DNA from: Kitasatospora sp. DSM 101779
GTDB lineage: Bacteria; Actinomycetota; Actinomycetes; Streptomycetales; Streptomycetaceae
DNA: 64,000 nucleotides
Direction: 5' to 3'
NCBI RefSeq assembly: GCF_025655475.1
Contig: NZ_JAHTIK010000001.1
Location: 8,290,404 to 8,354,403 of the forward strand
The notes under the pieces were generated by a model. The model had not been told where the DNA came from. It worked only from the letters and a program-made list of their open reading frames with translations, and did no database searches. Numbering within the stretch: position 1 is the stretch's first letter; each line of letters opens with the position of its first letter. The position numbers and the translations under genes were made by a program. Positions 44,501 through 51,894 of the stretch are shown one piece after another.

Positions 44501-45166
44501 TCAGAACAGGGCGCTCTGCTCCAGCACCGGCTCGGCGCTGAGGCGCTTGGGCTGCAGCCCGGCGGCCGCGTCGAGGTCGAGGAGGGTGCGCCACCGGCCG
44601 GCGGCGCACCCCTCGGCCAGCAACCGGGCCAGGAGCTGGGCGGTAACTTCGACGTCCGGCATCGCCCGGTGCCGGTCGGCGGGCCGCGGGATGCCGTAGT
44701 AGCCGAGCAGGTTGTCCAGCCGGTAGGTGCCGAGTCCGGGCAGTACGGCCTTCGCGAGGCGCACCGTGTCCAGCAGCGGTGTGGAGGCGAGGGTCGGGCA
44801 GTGCTCGGCCTGGTGGGCGATCAGTCCGGCCTCGGTGGAGGCGTGGTGGGCGACCAGCCGGTACGCAGGCACGCTCAGGCGCGCGTCCAGGCGGGCCATC
44901 ACCTCGGGGGCCGCAGGGGCGGCGGCGAGGTTCTGCGCGGTGATGCCGGTCTGCGCGGTGTCGAACGCGGTGACGGGGACGTCGGCGGGCGGGCGGATCA
45001 GGGACTCGAACCGTCCGACCTCGACCAGGCGGCCGCCGTCGGCGCGCAGGGCCAGGGCTGCGACCTCGATCGGTTCGGCTGGGCGGCCGGCCGGGGTGAG
45101 GCTCTCGAAGTCGATCACGACGAAGGTCGTGCCGGTGAAGCGCGGGTCCTGCATCAACCGGTCCAC
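44501..45166 (-). CDS. 3'-5' exonuclease, DnaQ/DEDD family
   Basis: GTG start overlapping the aminotransferase gene by 13 bases. 221 residues. Exo I is FVVIDFESLTP (DFE), Exo II lies around HHASTEAGLIAHQAEHC, and Exo III is HRAMPDVEVTAQLL (H...D), so this is a DEDDh-type nuclease. The last ~20 residues (AAAGLQPKRLSAEPVLEQSA) are extra. In a small-molecule operon such a protein may act on oligonucleotides or nucleotides; it could also be housekeeping in origin. Confidence 0.85.
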   Translation of the reverse strand: MDRLMQDPRFTGTTFVVIDFESLTPAGRPAEPIEVAALALRADGGRLVEVGRFESLIRPPADVPVTAFDTAQTGITAQNLAAAPAAPEVMARLDARLSVPAYRLVAHHASTEAGLIAHQAEHCPTLASTPLLDTVRLAKAVLPGLGTYRLDNLLGYYGIPRPADRHRAMPDVEVTAQLLARLLAEGCAAGRWRTLLDLDAAAGLQPKRLSAEPVLEQSALF

Positions 45167-46245
45167 GCTGCGGCCTCCTGTTGGATCGTCAACGCCAGCT
45201 GCTGGATTGCCTGTTCGCTGTCGTGCGCGGTGAATGGGACGGCCAGCAGGGCATCCACAGTAGCCTGGGCGCGGTCAAGATCGCAGGTCGCGAAACGGGC
45301 GCAGGCCGGGTGGCGGTGGGCCGCGGTGAGGCGGTGGGTGCCGACGCTGTTGGGCACACCCGCCTCGGCCAGGCGGATGCTGAAGCCGCGCGGCCGGGGC
45401 AGGGTCAGCCGCCACAGGGCGCTGTAGCCGTTGGGTTCCTCTCCCGCGGCCGGTGGGATCGGCTCAAGGCCCGGGGTGCCGTCGACCGCCCGGTGTAGGG
45501 CGGCGGCCTGCCCGCGGCGCAGGGCCAGGGCTTCGGGGAAGCGGGCGAGCTGGTGGCGGGCGAGAGCGGCGAGCGGCTCGGCCAGGCGGTGGTTGAAGCC
45601 GAGCCGGCTTCCGGCCGGGGCGCCGGGGGCGGGGGTCTGCCAGTGGGTGCGGTGCGCGGCCGCCCGGTCGGCGAGGGCGTCGTCGTCGGTGAGGAGGTAG
45701 CCGCCCTCGCCGCAGGAGATGATCTTGCCGTCCTTGAGGGAGAAGCAGCCGATGTCGCCGATGGTGCCGGCGTGGCGGCCGCGGGTGGTGGTGCCCTGGG
45801 CCTGGCAGGTGTCCTCGACCAGGCGCAGCCCTGCGGTGCGGGTGTAGGCGGCGAGTTCGTGGATGCCGTCGGTGCGGCCGGCCAGGTGCACGGCCACCAC
45901 GGCCTTGGTGTCCGGTCCGGTCTTCGCCGCGACGTCCTTGAGGTTCATGCCCAGCCCGTCGGCGGCGGCGTCGACGAACACGGGGCGGGCGCCGGAGGCC
46001 GCGACGGCGGCGACGGTCATGACGACGGTGACGGCGGGCAGCAGGACCTCATCGCCCGCTTTGATGCCGCAGGCGGCCAGCGCGGTGGTGATCGCCGCGG
46101 TGCCGGAGGAGACGGCGACGGCCCGGCGGGCACCGAAGACGTGGGCGAGCTCGGCCTCCAGGAGAGTGGCCTCCCGGTAGCTCGTCGGGTCGGGCATGCG
46201 GGCGACGGCCGCGGCCATCGCCCGGTGAGCAGGGTTCTCAGGCAC
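45154..46245 (-). CDS. DegT/DnrJ/EryC1/StrS-family PLP aminotransferase
   Basis: GTG at 46245. 363 residues. Fold type I features: RRAVAVSSGTAAITTALAAC (phosphate-binding), DEVLLPAVTVVMTVAAVAAS, and SLKDGKIISCGEGGYLLTDD with the GEGG and preceding PLP lysine. LRLVEDTCQAQGTTTRGRHA supplies the Asp that contacts the PLP ring nitrogen. The family makes amino sugars from keto sugars or acts on cyclitols. It overlaps the radical SAM gene by eight bases. With the glycosyltransferase it suggests an aminated sugar or amino-substituted base. Confidence 0.88.
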   Translation of the reverse strand: MPENPAHRAMAAAVARMPDPTSYREATLLEAELAHVFGARRAVAVSSGTAAITTALAACGIKAGDEVLLPAVTVVMTVAAVAASGARPVFVDAAADGLGMNLKDVAAKTGPDTKAVVAVHLAGRTDGIHELAAYTRTAGLRLVEDTCQAQGTTTRGRHAGTIGDIGCFSLKDGKIISCGEGGYLLTDDDALADRAAAHRTHWQTPAPGAPAGSRLGFNHRLAEPLAALARHQLARFPEALALRRGQAAALHRAVDGTPGLEPIPPAAGEEPNGYSALWRLTLPRPRGFSIRLAEAGVPNSVGTHRLTAAHRHPACARFATCDLDRAQATVDALLAVPFTAHDSEQAIQQLALTIQQEAAAWTG

Positions 46246-47290
46246 GGGGGACCTCCGGTCCGGTCGGCGCGAGGACGGGGAAGCCGGTGAGCGGCCACAT
46301 GTTGACGCAGTCCACGGAGAACAGCGCGCAGTCGCTGCCGCAGCCGGTCGGGGCGGGGAACAGCTCCCGCGCACGGGCGCCCTTGATGCTGCGGTGGCGG
46401 CCGGGCGGGGTGGCGGCGATCTTCAGGGACGACGGGCAGTCCCACACCGTGCCGTCCGGCTGGACGAAGAAGAGCGTGTCGCCGCCAAAGCAGCCCGGTA
46501 CGAGGTCGGTCGGCCGGGCGACGGCGGAGGCGACCTGGCCCGCATAGCTGCGCTCGGGCAGGACCAACGGCATCTCGGCGGCGTACAGGTCGTCGAACCG
46601 CTGCCGCAGCTCGGGCAGGTGCTCGGCAGTGAGCGACAGCTTGGCGGCCAGGCGGTGGTCGGAGTCGAGGGCGATCGGCTGCGGGACGGCGTAGTCGCAG
46701 CCCAGGCTCGCGGCGAGCTCGGGCACGGCGACGATGTCGGCGAGGTTACGGCGGGTGATGACGCTGTAGATGCCGACCTTCGGCCGGGGCCCGGGGCCGC
46801 GGGCGGCGATCAGCGCGCTGATGCCCGACACGACGGCCTCCCAGCCGTCGCCGTCCCGGCGCGGGGGCCGCCACCGGTCGTTGTGAACAGGGTCCGCGCT
46901 GTCCAGCGACACCGACACGGCGTCGATACCGAGCTCGATGAGCGGCTCGCGCAGGTCCGGGCGGTTGAGGGCGACGCCGCTGGTGCACACCACCACCTCC
47001 AGGCCGCCCGCCTTGAGGACTTCGATCAGCTTGATGATCGGCTTCCACAGCAACGGCTCGCCGCCGGCGAGGAACACCCTGCCGACCGGCGAGTCGTGCA
47101 GCGTCTCGGCGAAGGCCAGGACGTCGGCAGCGGTCAGGTCGTTCGGCGACAGGTGGGAGAGCACCCCGGGGGCGGTGGGCATCTGCTCGCGGTGCTCGCT
47201 GATCGTCCCGAAGTAGCAGTACAGGCAGCCGTGGGAGGCGCAGTACGAACGCAGCCCCCACAGCAGGCTGATCGGCTTGACGGGCTTCAC
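46238..47290 (-). CDS. radical SAM protein with atypical cysteine spacing and SPASM-like C-terminus
   Basis: GTG overlapping the kinase stop (GTGA). 350 residues. The cluster motif is SYCASHGCLYCYFG: the cysteines are spaced CX4CX2C rather than the canonical CX3CX2C. The rest of the core is normal: RVFLAGGEPLLWKPIIKLIE (GGEP), VVVCTSGVALN, DAVSVSLDSADPVHND. C-terminal cysteines in GCFGGDTLF, VWDCPSS and GCGSDCALFSVDCVNMW suggest a SPASM/twitch domain with auxiliary Fe-S cluster. The reaction is unknown; acting on a nucleoside or sugar intermediate of this operon is likely. Confidence 0.88.
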   Translation of the reverse strand: MKPVKPISLLWGLRSYCASHGCLYCYFGTISEHREQMPTAPGVLSHLSPNDLTAADVLAFAETLHDSPVGRVFLAGGEPLLWKPIIKLIEVLKAGGLEVVVCTSGVALNRPDLREPLIELGIDAVSVSLDSADPVHNDRWRPPRRDGDGWEAVVSGISALIAARGPGPRPKVGIYSVITRRNLADIVAVPELAASLGCDYAVPQPIALDSDHRLAAKLSLTAEHLPELRQRFDDLYAAEMPLVLPERSYAGQVASAVARPTDLVPGCFGGDTLFFVQPDGTVWDCPSSLKIAATPPGRHRSIKGARARELFPAPTGCGSDCALFSVDCVNMWPLTGFPVLAPTGPEVPRA

Positions 47291-47958
47291 GACGTCACCC
47301 CTTCCGGGGTTGTGGCGGCCGCGGTGCGGCACGCCTCGGTGATGGACTCGACGGCCTGGTCCTCGCCGAGGACGCGCCGGTCGAGCACGAGGTACTGCTC
47401 GGGCCGGTCGGCGGCGAGCAGGTGGTACAGGCGGTGGGCGCGGGCCATCAGCGCCCGCTCGTCGGCGCAGGCCTGGCGGCCGGTGCGCTCCTCGAACCGG
47501 GCCAGGCACACCGCGGGGTCGTCGGTGAGCAGCACGGTGGTGGTGGGCGCGGGCCGCCAGGCGGTGATGGTCCGTTGGATGGCGAGGGCCTGCTGCAGCG
47601 CCCGGGTGTCGGTGGTGCCGGCCGCCTCGGCAAGCACGGCGGCCTGGTAGACGGCGACCGAGGCGGGGCCGCGGTCTTCCAGCACCACCCGGCCGGCGGC
47701 CACCGGCGCGAGCGCTTCCCAGCGGTGGACCTGGAGCGCGGCCAGCAGCAGCGTCTCGGTGTGCGGGTGCCCGGTGCGCAGGAACCGGTCGCCGGCGCCG
47801 TGCAGCGCGGCGATCACCTGGCCGGGCAGGCCTGCAGGCGGGGAGTCGGGCAGCTCGACCAGCGCCTCGCACCGCTGTCCCAGTGCGGCGGCGGCCCGGC
47901 GGCCGAGGTGGCTCTTGCCGACCCCGTTCACCCCTTCCAGCGCGACCCAGGCGGTCAC
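47287..47958 (-). CDS. thymidylate-kinase-like P-loop kinase
   Basis: GTG overlapping the folE stop. 223 residues. Walker A is EGVNGVGKSHLG at the very N-terminus; GRVVLEDRGPASVAVYQAAV replaces the usual DRY motif region with EDR, and RFEERTGRQACADERALMAR is the lid. The family phosphorylates nucleoside monophosphates. Being embedded in the operon rather than with DNA-replication genes, it may phosphorylate the deazapurine nucleotide or a sugar nucleotide. Confidence 0.82.
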   Translation of the reverse strand: MTAWVALEGVNGVGKSHLGRRAAAALGQRCEALVELPDSPPAGLPGQVIAALHGAGDRFLRTGHPHTETLLLAALQVHRWEALAPVAAGRVVLEDRGPASVAVYQAAVLAEAAGTTDTRALQQALAIQRTITAWRPAPTTTVLLTDDPAVCLARFEERTGRQACADERALMARAHRLYHLLAADRPEQYLVLDRRVLGEDQAVESITEACRTAAATTPEGVTS

Positions 47959-48578
47959 CGGCTGGCTCCCGTCATCGCCGCCGCACGGCGCAGCCGCTCG
48001 GTGAGGAGCGAGTCGCCGGCGAGGGCGGGAAGCAGGTACTGGGTGGCGGTGCGCGCGCCGTGGGCGCGGACCCCGCGCACCGTCATGCACTGGTGCTCGC
48101 CCACCGCCCACACGGCGACCGCCTGGCTGCCCGTCAGTCGGGCGACGTCCTCGGCGATCTGGGCGGTGAGGCGCTCCTGCAGCTGCAAGGTGTGGGCGTG
48201 CTGCTCGACGATCCGCACGATCTTCGACAGGCCCAGCACCTGCCCGTCGGGGCGGTAGGCGACGGACACCTCGACCGTGAAGGGCAGCAGGTGGTGCTCG
48301 CACATGCTGGCGGTGCGGATGCCGCCGACGGCGACGCAGTCCTCGCCCTGCACGGTGTGCTCGAAAAGGGTGCCGGTGGAGCCGGGCTCGTGGCCGAGGA
48401 ACTCGGCCCAGAAGCGGGCGACGCGGGCGGGTGTCTCCAGCAGGCCGGGTCGGTCGACGTCCTGGCCGAGTGCGCGCAGCAGCTGGCGCACGCAGTCCTC
48501 GACGGCCGCGGTGTCCACCGGTCCGGCGGCAGCCCAGGAGGGGGCCGGCGGGGCGGGAATGGTCAGGGTGTGGGACAC
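47955..48578 (-). CDS. folE: GTP cyclohydrolase I
   Basis: GTG after GAGGAGGACCC; 207 residues, full length. VEDCVRQLLRALGQDVDRPG, LLETPARVARFWAEFLGHEP, SMCEHHLLPFTVEVSVAYRP (zinc Cys and His) and GLSKIVRIVEQHAHTLQLQE are all diagnostic; GEHQCMTVRGVRAHGA holds the second zinc Cys. It converts GTP to 7,8-dihydroneopterin triphosphate, the first step of folate, biopterin and 7-deazaguanine synthesis. Linkage to queD and queE indicates the deazaguanine route. An 87-base gap to the upstream glycosyltransferase gene may hold an internal promoter. Confidence 0.95.
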   Translation of the reverse strand: MSHTLTIPAPPAPSWAAAGPVDTAAVEDCVRQLLRALGQDVDRPGLLETPARVARFWAEFLGHEPGSTGTLFEHTVQGEDCVAVGGIRTASMCEHHLLPFTVEVSVAYRPDGQVLGLSKIVRIVEQHAHTLQLQERLTAQIAEDVARLTGSQAVAVWAVGEHQCMTVRGVRAHGARTATQYLLPALAGDSLLTERLRRAAAMTGASR

Positions 48579-48665
48579 GGGGGTCCTCCTCTTGTCCGTG
48601 GGAAGGAGCGACGGGGCCGCGCGGTGCGCCCGCGCGGCGCGGCGGTGTTGCTCAGGTACGTGGCG

Positions 48666-49772
48666 CTACAGGCCCAGGGCGTTCAGCAGCGCGCGGGCGG
48701 ACTTCTCGGGGGTGAACCGGGCGACCTGCTGGGGAGCTGCGGTGCTCGCCTGCCGGTAGCCGTCCGGGTCGGCCAGCAGGGCGCCGAGTGCCGGCCACAG
48801 TGCCTGCGGGCCGGCGTCCAGCGGGACGGTGCGTCCGGCCGCTCCGGCCAGCAGCGGCACGTTGCCGAGATCGAAGCCAACCACCGGGGTGCCGACGGAC
48901 AGGGCCTCGGCCGCGGTGAAGCAGAACGTCTCGGGTACGCGGGTGGCGATGACGGTGGCCGCGGCGCCGGCGAAGAAGCCGGGCACCTCGGACCAGCCGA
49001 GCGCCGGCAGGACCGACACGATGTCCGGGCGCCGGGCCGCGACCGCCCGGCAGGCAGCGAGGGTCTGGGCCTGTCCGCCGGGCTGGAGCTCGAAGCCGGC
49101 CTCGGCGAGGACCAGTTCGACGGGCCGGTCCCAGTCGTCGGGCAGGGCGTGAAGGAGTTCGGCGAGTCCCTTGGCCGGGTCGGCACGCGAGACGATGCGC
49201 ACCGGACCCGCCTCCCGCAGCCTCTCCCGTTCTCCGGCCGGCGTGGGCGGCAAGACGGTGTGCAGGGCGTTGGGAACGGTGACCCAGGGGCTGGTGTCCA
49301 GGCAAGCCGCGGCGCCGCCGTCGGCGAGGTAGTCGCTGGCGGGGCAGATGACGTCGGCCGCGGTCAGCGCGCGCCGCCACCGGTCCTCACCGCTGGGGCG
49401 GATCTTGTGGACCATCAGCGCCGTGGTGACACCGTCCGGTGCCGGGTCGAGGTAGCCCAGGCCCCACAGGGTGTCGCCCCAGCAGGCGGCGTCCACCCGG
49501 TAGTCGGTGAGGATGCCGCGGACTTCTTCGACCACCGGGCGGGGGTCGGTCAGCGCGGCGAGCACGTCGGCGTTGGTCGCCGGCTGCGGCAGGCTGATGC
49601 TCTTCAGCCGGATCACACCCGGCTCGGGCCGGTTCGGGGCGGGTCCGGCCGCCAAGACCAGCGGCGTGTGTCCCAGCCTGCGCACGCCCTCGACCAGGGC
49701 GCCGATGGACCGGTCGATCCCCGAGGGCTGGTCGAGCCGGTAGGACAGCAGGCACAACGCGACCGTGCTCAC
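48666..49772 (-). CDS. glycosyltransferase, GT4-like (GT-B fold)
   Basis: GTG overlapping the phosphoribosyltransferase stop. 368 residues. N-terminal LLSYRLDQPSGIDRSIGALV is the acceptor-domain start (often GGIxR). C-terminal domain motifs are VRIVSRADPAKGLAELLHAL and ETFCFTAAEALSVGTPVVGF, the EX7E-type nucleotide-sugar site. No membrane segment. It should transfer a sugar from an NDP-sugar, perhaps onto the deazaguanine or its nucleoside. The PIG-L deacetylase in the next operon would suit a GlcNAc product. Confidence 0.85.
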   Translation of the reverse strand: MSTVALCLLSYRLDQPSGIDRSIGALVEGVRRLGHTPLVLAAGPAPNRPEPGVIRLKSISLPQPATNADVLAALTDPRPVVEEVRGILTDYRVDAACWGDTLWGLGYLDPAPDGVTTALMVHKIRPSGEDRWRRALTAADVICPASDYLADGGAAACLDTSPWVTVPNALHTVLPPTPAGERERLREAGPVRIVSRADPAKGLAELLHALPDDWDRPVELVLAEAGFELQPGGQAQTLAACRAVAARRPDIVSVLPALGWSEVPGFFAGAAATVIATRVPETFCFTAAEALSVGTPVVGFDLGNVPLLAGAAGRTVPLDAGPQALWPALGALLADPDGYRQASTAAPQQVARFTPEKSARALLNALGL

Positions 49773-50284
49773 GAGCTCTCCCCCGTCCGGGCCGCGGCCC
49801 TCTCCCACGGGAAGACGACCCAGCCGCGCGCCGTCTTCCCGATTGCGGTCATCGCCTGGGCCGGCGGCCGGTCGCCGCTCCAGTTCGACGTGTTGACCAC
49901 CAGCACCGCGGTGCGCACCCGGGCCGCGCCGGCCTGGCCGATCAGGTGTGCGGCGGCGGCGAGGGTCTCGCCGGTGCCGGCCACGTCGTCGACCACCAGG
50001 ACGTCGCGTCCGGCGACATCTCCCAGCGAGGCGCTGTTGCGGGTCACCGGCTGGGCGGTCTTCGCGGCGTTGGTGGCGTCGTCAACGGTGTGGGTGATCT
50101 CCAGCGCGCGCACGTCGCGGACGCCGAGCCGGTGCGCGAGGATCACGGCGGGGACCAGGCCGCCGCGCACCACGCCGACAACGGTCTGCGGCAGAGGGTC
50201 CGGCAGCAGGCCGCGGGTGATCCGTTCGGTCTGCTCGGCGATGTCGTCCCAGGTCAAATGCTTGGTGGTGACGTCAGCGGCCAC
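49769..50284 (-). CDS. phosphoribosyltransferase (purine PRT type)
   Basis: GTG start overlapping the queE end by 11 bases. 171 residues. The PRPP motif is VLVVDDVAGTGETLAAAAHL and the N-terminal VVGVVRGGLVPAVILAHRLG is the xanthine/hypoxanthine-type PRT strand. It would attach ribose-5-phosphate to a purine-like base. In known 7-deazapurine clusters (toyocamycin, tubercidin) a PRT adds the ribose to preQ0; here the base could be a deazaguanine intermediate. Confidence 0.88.
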   Translation of the reverse strand: MAADVTTKHLTWDDIAEQTERITRGLLPDPLPQTVVGVVRGGLVPAVILAHRLGVRDVRALEITHTVDDATNAAKTAQPVTRNSASLGDVAGRDVLVVDDVAGTGETLAAAAHLIGQAGAARVRTAVLVVNTSNWSGDRPPAQAMTAIGKTARGWVVFPWERAAARTGESS

Positions 50285-50999
50285 GTTCGTCCTCCCAGAT
50301 CAGGGTGTGCAGGCGCCCGGAGACGTTCCAGCCGCGGTCGATCGCGGGGCCGGCGATGGCCCGCAGGCCGGCGATGACGGCCGCGGCCGTGGTGGCCTGC
50401 GGCATGACCCACACCCGCTCCAAACCGTGCTCGTCCTGGAGGGCGGCGACTTCCTCGACGTCGGCCGGGGTATCGAGGACGAACTTGAACACTGCCCGGC
50501 CACTCTCCTGGAACGCCTTGAGCACGGCGGGCTTGATCCGGCGTGAGGCCGGCATGCCCATGTGCGCGAGCTTCGGCGAGACGACGTAGAGCGAGACGTG
50601 CCGGTCGAATGCGGGATCGGGCGCGATCGTGCCGTTGGTCTCGATCTCGATGCGGCGCCCGGCGCCGGTGAGGCGGCCGGCGACGGGGATAAGCTGGGTC
50701 TGCTGCATCATTGGCTCGCCGCCGGTGATAATCACCAGCTTCGTCGGGTGCCGGAGGAGCTCGGCGGCGAGGGTCTCGGCCGGCATCCGGTTGGTCTGCT
50801 CGGCACGGGAGTAGCGCTTCCAGTTCCACGAGTACGGGGTGTCGCAGGAGTCGCAGGCGAGGTTGCAGTCGCCGAGGCGCAGGAACGACGCGAGCTGTCC
50901 GGCCGACGGGCCCTCGCCCTGGATCGTGGGGCCGAACACCTCGCACACCAGCACGTTCTGCGGCCGGGTCGGGCTGAGGATCACGTCTGTGGTCGTCAT
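50274..50999 (-). CDS. queE: 7-carboxy-7-deazaguanine synthase QueE
   Basis: ATG overlapping the queD stop (ATGA). 241 residues. EVFGPTIQGEGPSAGQLASF followed by CNLACDSCDTPYSW gives the CX3CX2C cluster site and QueE-specific N-terminus; KLVIITGGEPMMQ and RRIEIETNGTIAP complete the small radical SAM core. It converts 6-carboxy-5,6,7,8-tetrahydropterin to 7-carboxy-7-deazaguanine with SAM and Mg. Its substrate is the product of the neighbouring QueD-like protein. Confidence 0.94.
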   Translation of the reverse strand: MTTTDVILSPTRPQNVLVCEVFGPTIQGEGPSAGQLASFLRLGDCNLACDSCDTPYSWNWKRYSRAEQTNRMPAETLAAELLRHPTKLVIITGGEPMMQQTQLIPVAGRLTGAGRRIEIETNGTIAPDPAFDRHVSLYVVSPKLAHMGMPASRRIKPAVLKAFQESGRAVFKFVLDTPADVEEVAALQDEHGLERVWVMPQATTAAAVIAGLRAIAGPAIDRGWNVSGRLHTLIWEDERGR

Positions 51000-51760
51000 G
51001 CGGGCACCCGCGCGTCCGGGGTGAACTGCGCCCAGGTGCTCTCGGTCTCCGACACCCGGACGGCGAACGGCCGGCCCTGCGCGTCCGCCAGGCCTCGGAC
51101 GGCCAGCCACCCGGCGAGGTGCGCGGCGATGTGCTCCGACGTCGGGGTGACGTCGACGACCCGGTTGAGGATCGTCCCTTCGAACCCGGATGCCAGCAGG
51201 GCGCGCAGCTCGCCAGGCACGGGCAGCAGCCGGTCGCCGTCCGGCCCGGACGGCAGGGTGACCAGGTAGGCGTGGCCGTGTTGCCGGCCGCACTTGTGCC
51301 CGTCGGGCAGGCCTTCGAGCCAGTGCCGGGCGCTGAACTGGACGCTGTGCGCCTGGTCGGCACGCGGGAGCCGGCCGGTCAGCACGCGGATCGTGTGCAG
51401 GCGGTCGCGGGCGTCGTCGGGCAGGTTCCCCGCGGCCCAGGCGTGCAGGTGCTCGGCGATGCCCTGGTCGCTGGTGTCGACGACGACCTGGTCCAGGTCG
51501 CGGTGGTCGAGGACCGTGTCGATGTGGGTGCGGAACGCGGCGAGGTCGCCGAAGTCGGTGACGAACCCGGGCGCGGTCAGCTCACGCGCCGTCAGCGTCA
51601 TCTCCGCGGTGATCAGGTCGCTCTTGTCGACTCCGCGCACCGTGCGGGCGGCGTCGAATCCGACGAGTTTGCCGATGGTGTAGGTGCCGGCCAGGCTCGG
51701 CTCCCGGGAGGGCGCGCCCGCCCGGGGCGAGGGCCGGAGCAGTGGTTCGGGGTTCGGCAT
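50996..51760 (-). CDS. queD: 6-carboxytetrahydropterin synthase-like protein (QueD), tandem T-fold
   Basis: ATG behind AAGGGGGC. 254 residues, about twice a normal QueD. The second half has the zinc site (HSVQFSARHWLEGLPDGHKC, RQHGHAY), VTPTSEHIAAHLAGWL and the catalytic-type VSETESTWAQF. The first half has a T-fold with GFVTDFGDLAAFRTHIDTVL and DHRDLDQVV but lacks the HGH zinc pair. So one half keeps the metal, the other the DFGDL and LDHR loops that a normal QueD carries together. Makes 6-carboxytetrahydropterin from dihydroneopterin triphosphate if active. First gene of the operon. Confidence 0.87.
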   Translation of the reverse strand: MPNPEPLLRPSPRAGAPSREPSLAGTYTIGKLVGFDAARTVRGVDKSDLITAEMTLTARELTAPGFVTDFGDLAAFRTHIDTVLDHRDLDQVVVDTSDQGIAEHLHAWAAGNLPDDARDRLHTIRVLTGRLPRADQAHSVQFSARHWLEGLPDGHKCGRQHGHAYLVTLPSGPDGDRLLPVPGELRALLASGFEGTILNRVVDVTPTSEHIAAHLAGWLAVRGLADAQGRPFAVRVSETESTWAQFTPDARVPA

Positions 51761-51894
51761 CGTGCCCCCTTCTGGACTGGCCAACTGGCCTACGGTCGTT
51801 GCGTTCTGTGCTGAAACGAGCACACACCGCCAGCGAGGCAGGGACAATGGAGCCGGGCGATCCAACAGCGATCCCAAATCCGAGGAGCGTCGCG

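Noticed and set aside
47883..50546. 887-residue plus-strand frame across folE, glycosyltransferase and PRT genes
   Set aside because: Antisense to four genes with clear catalytic motifs; no homologous-looking segment.
40030..51760. Interpretation as a Dpd-type system that puts 7-deazaguanine into DNA
   Set aside because: No DpdA/TGT-like transferase, no QueC and no Dpd helicase or nuclease genes are seen; the sugar-related enzymes fit a small molecule better.
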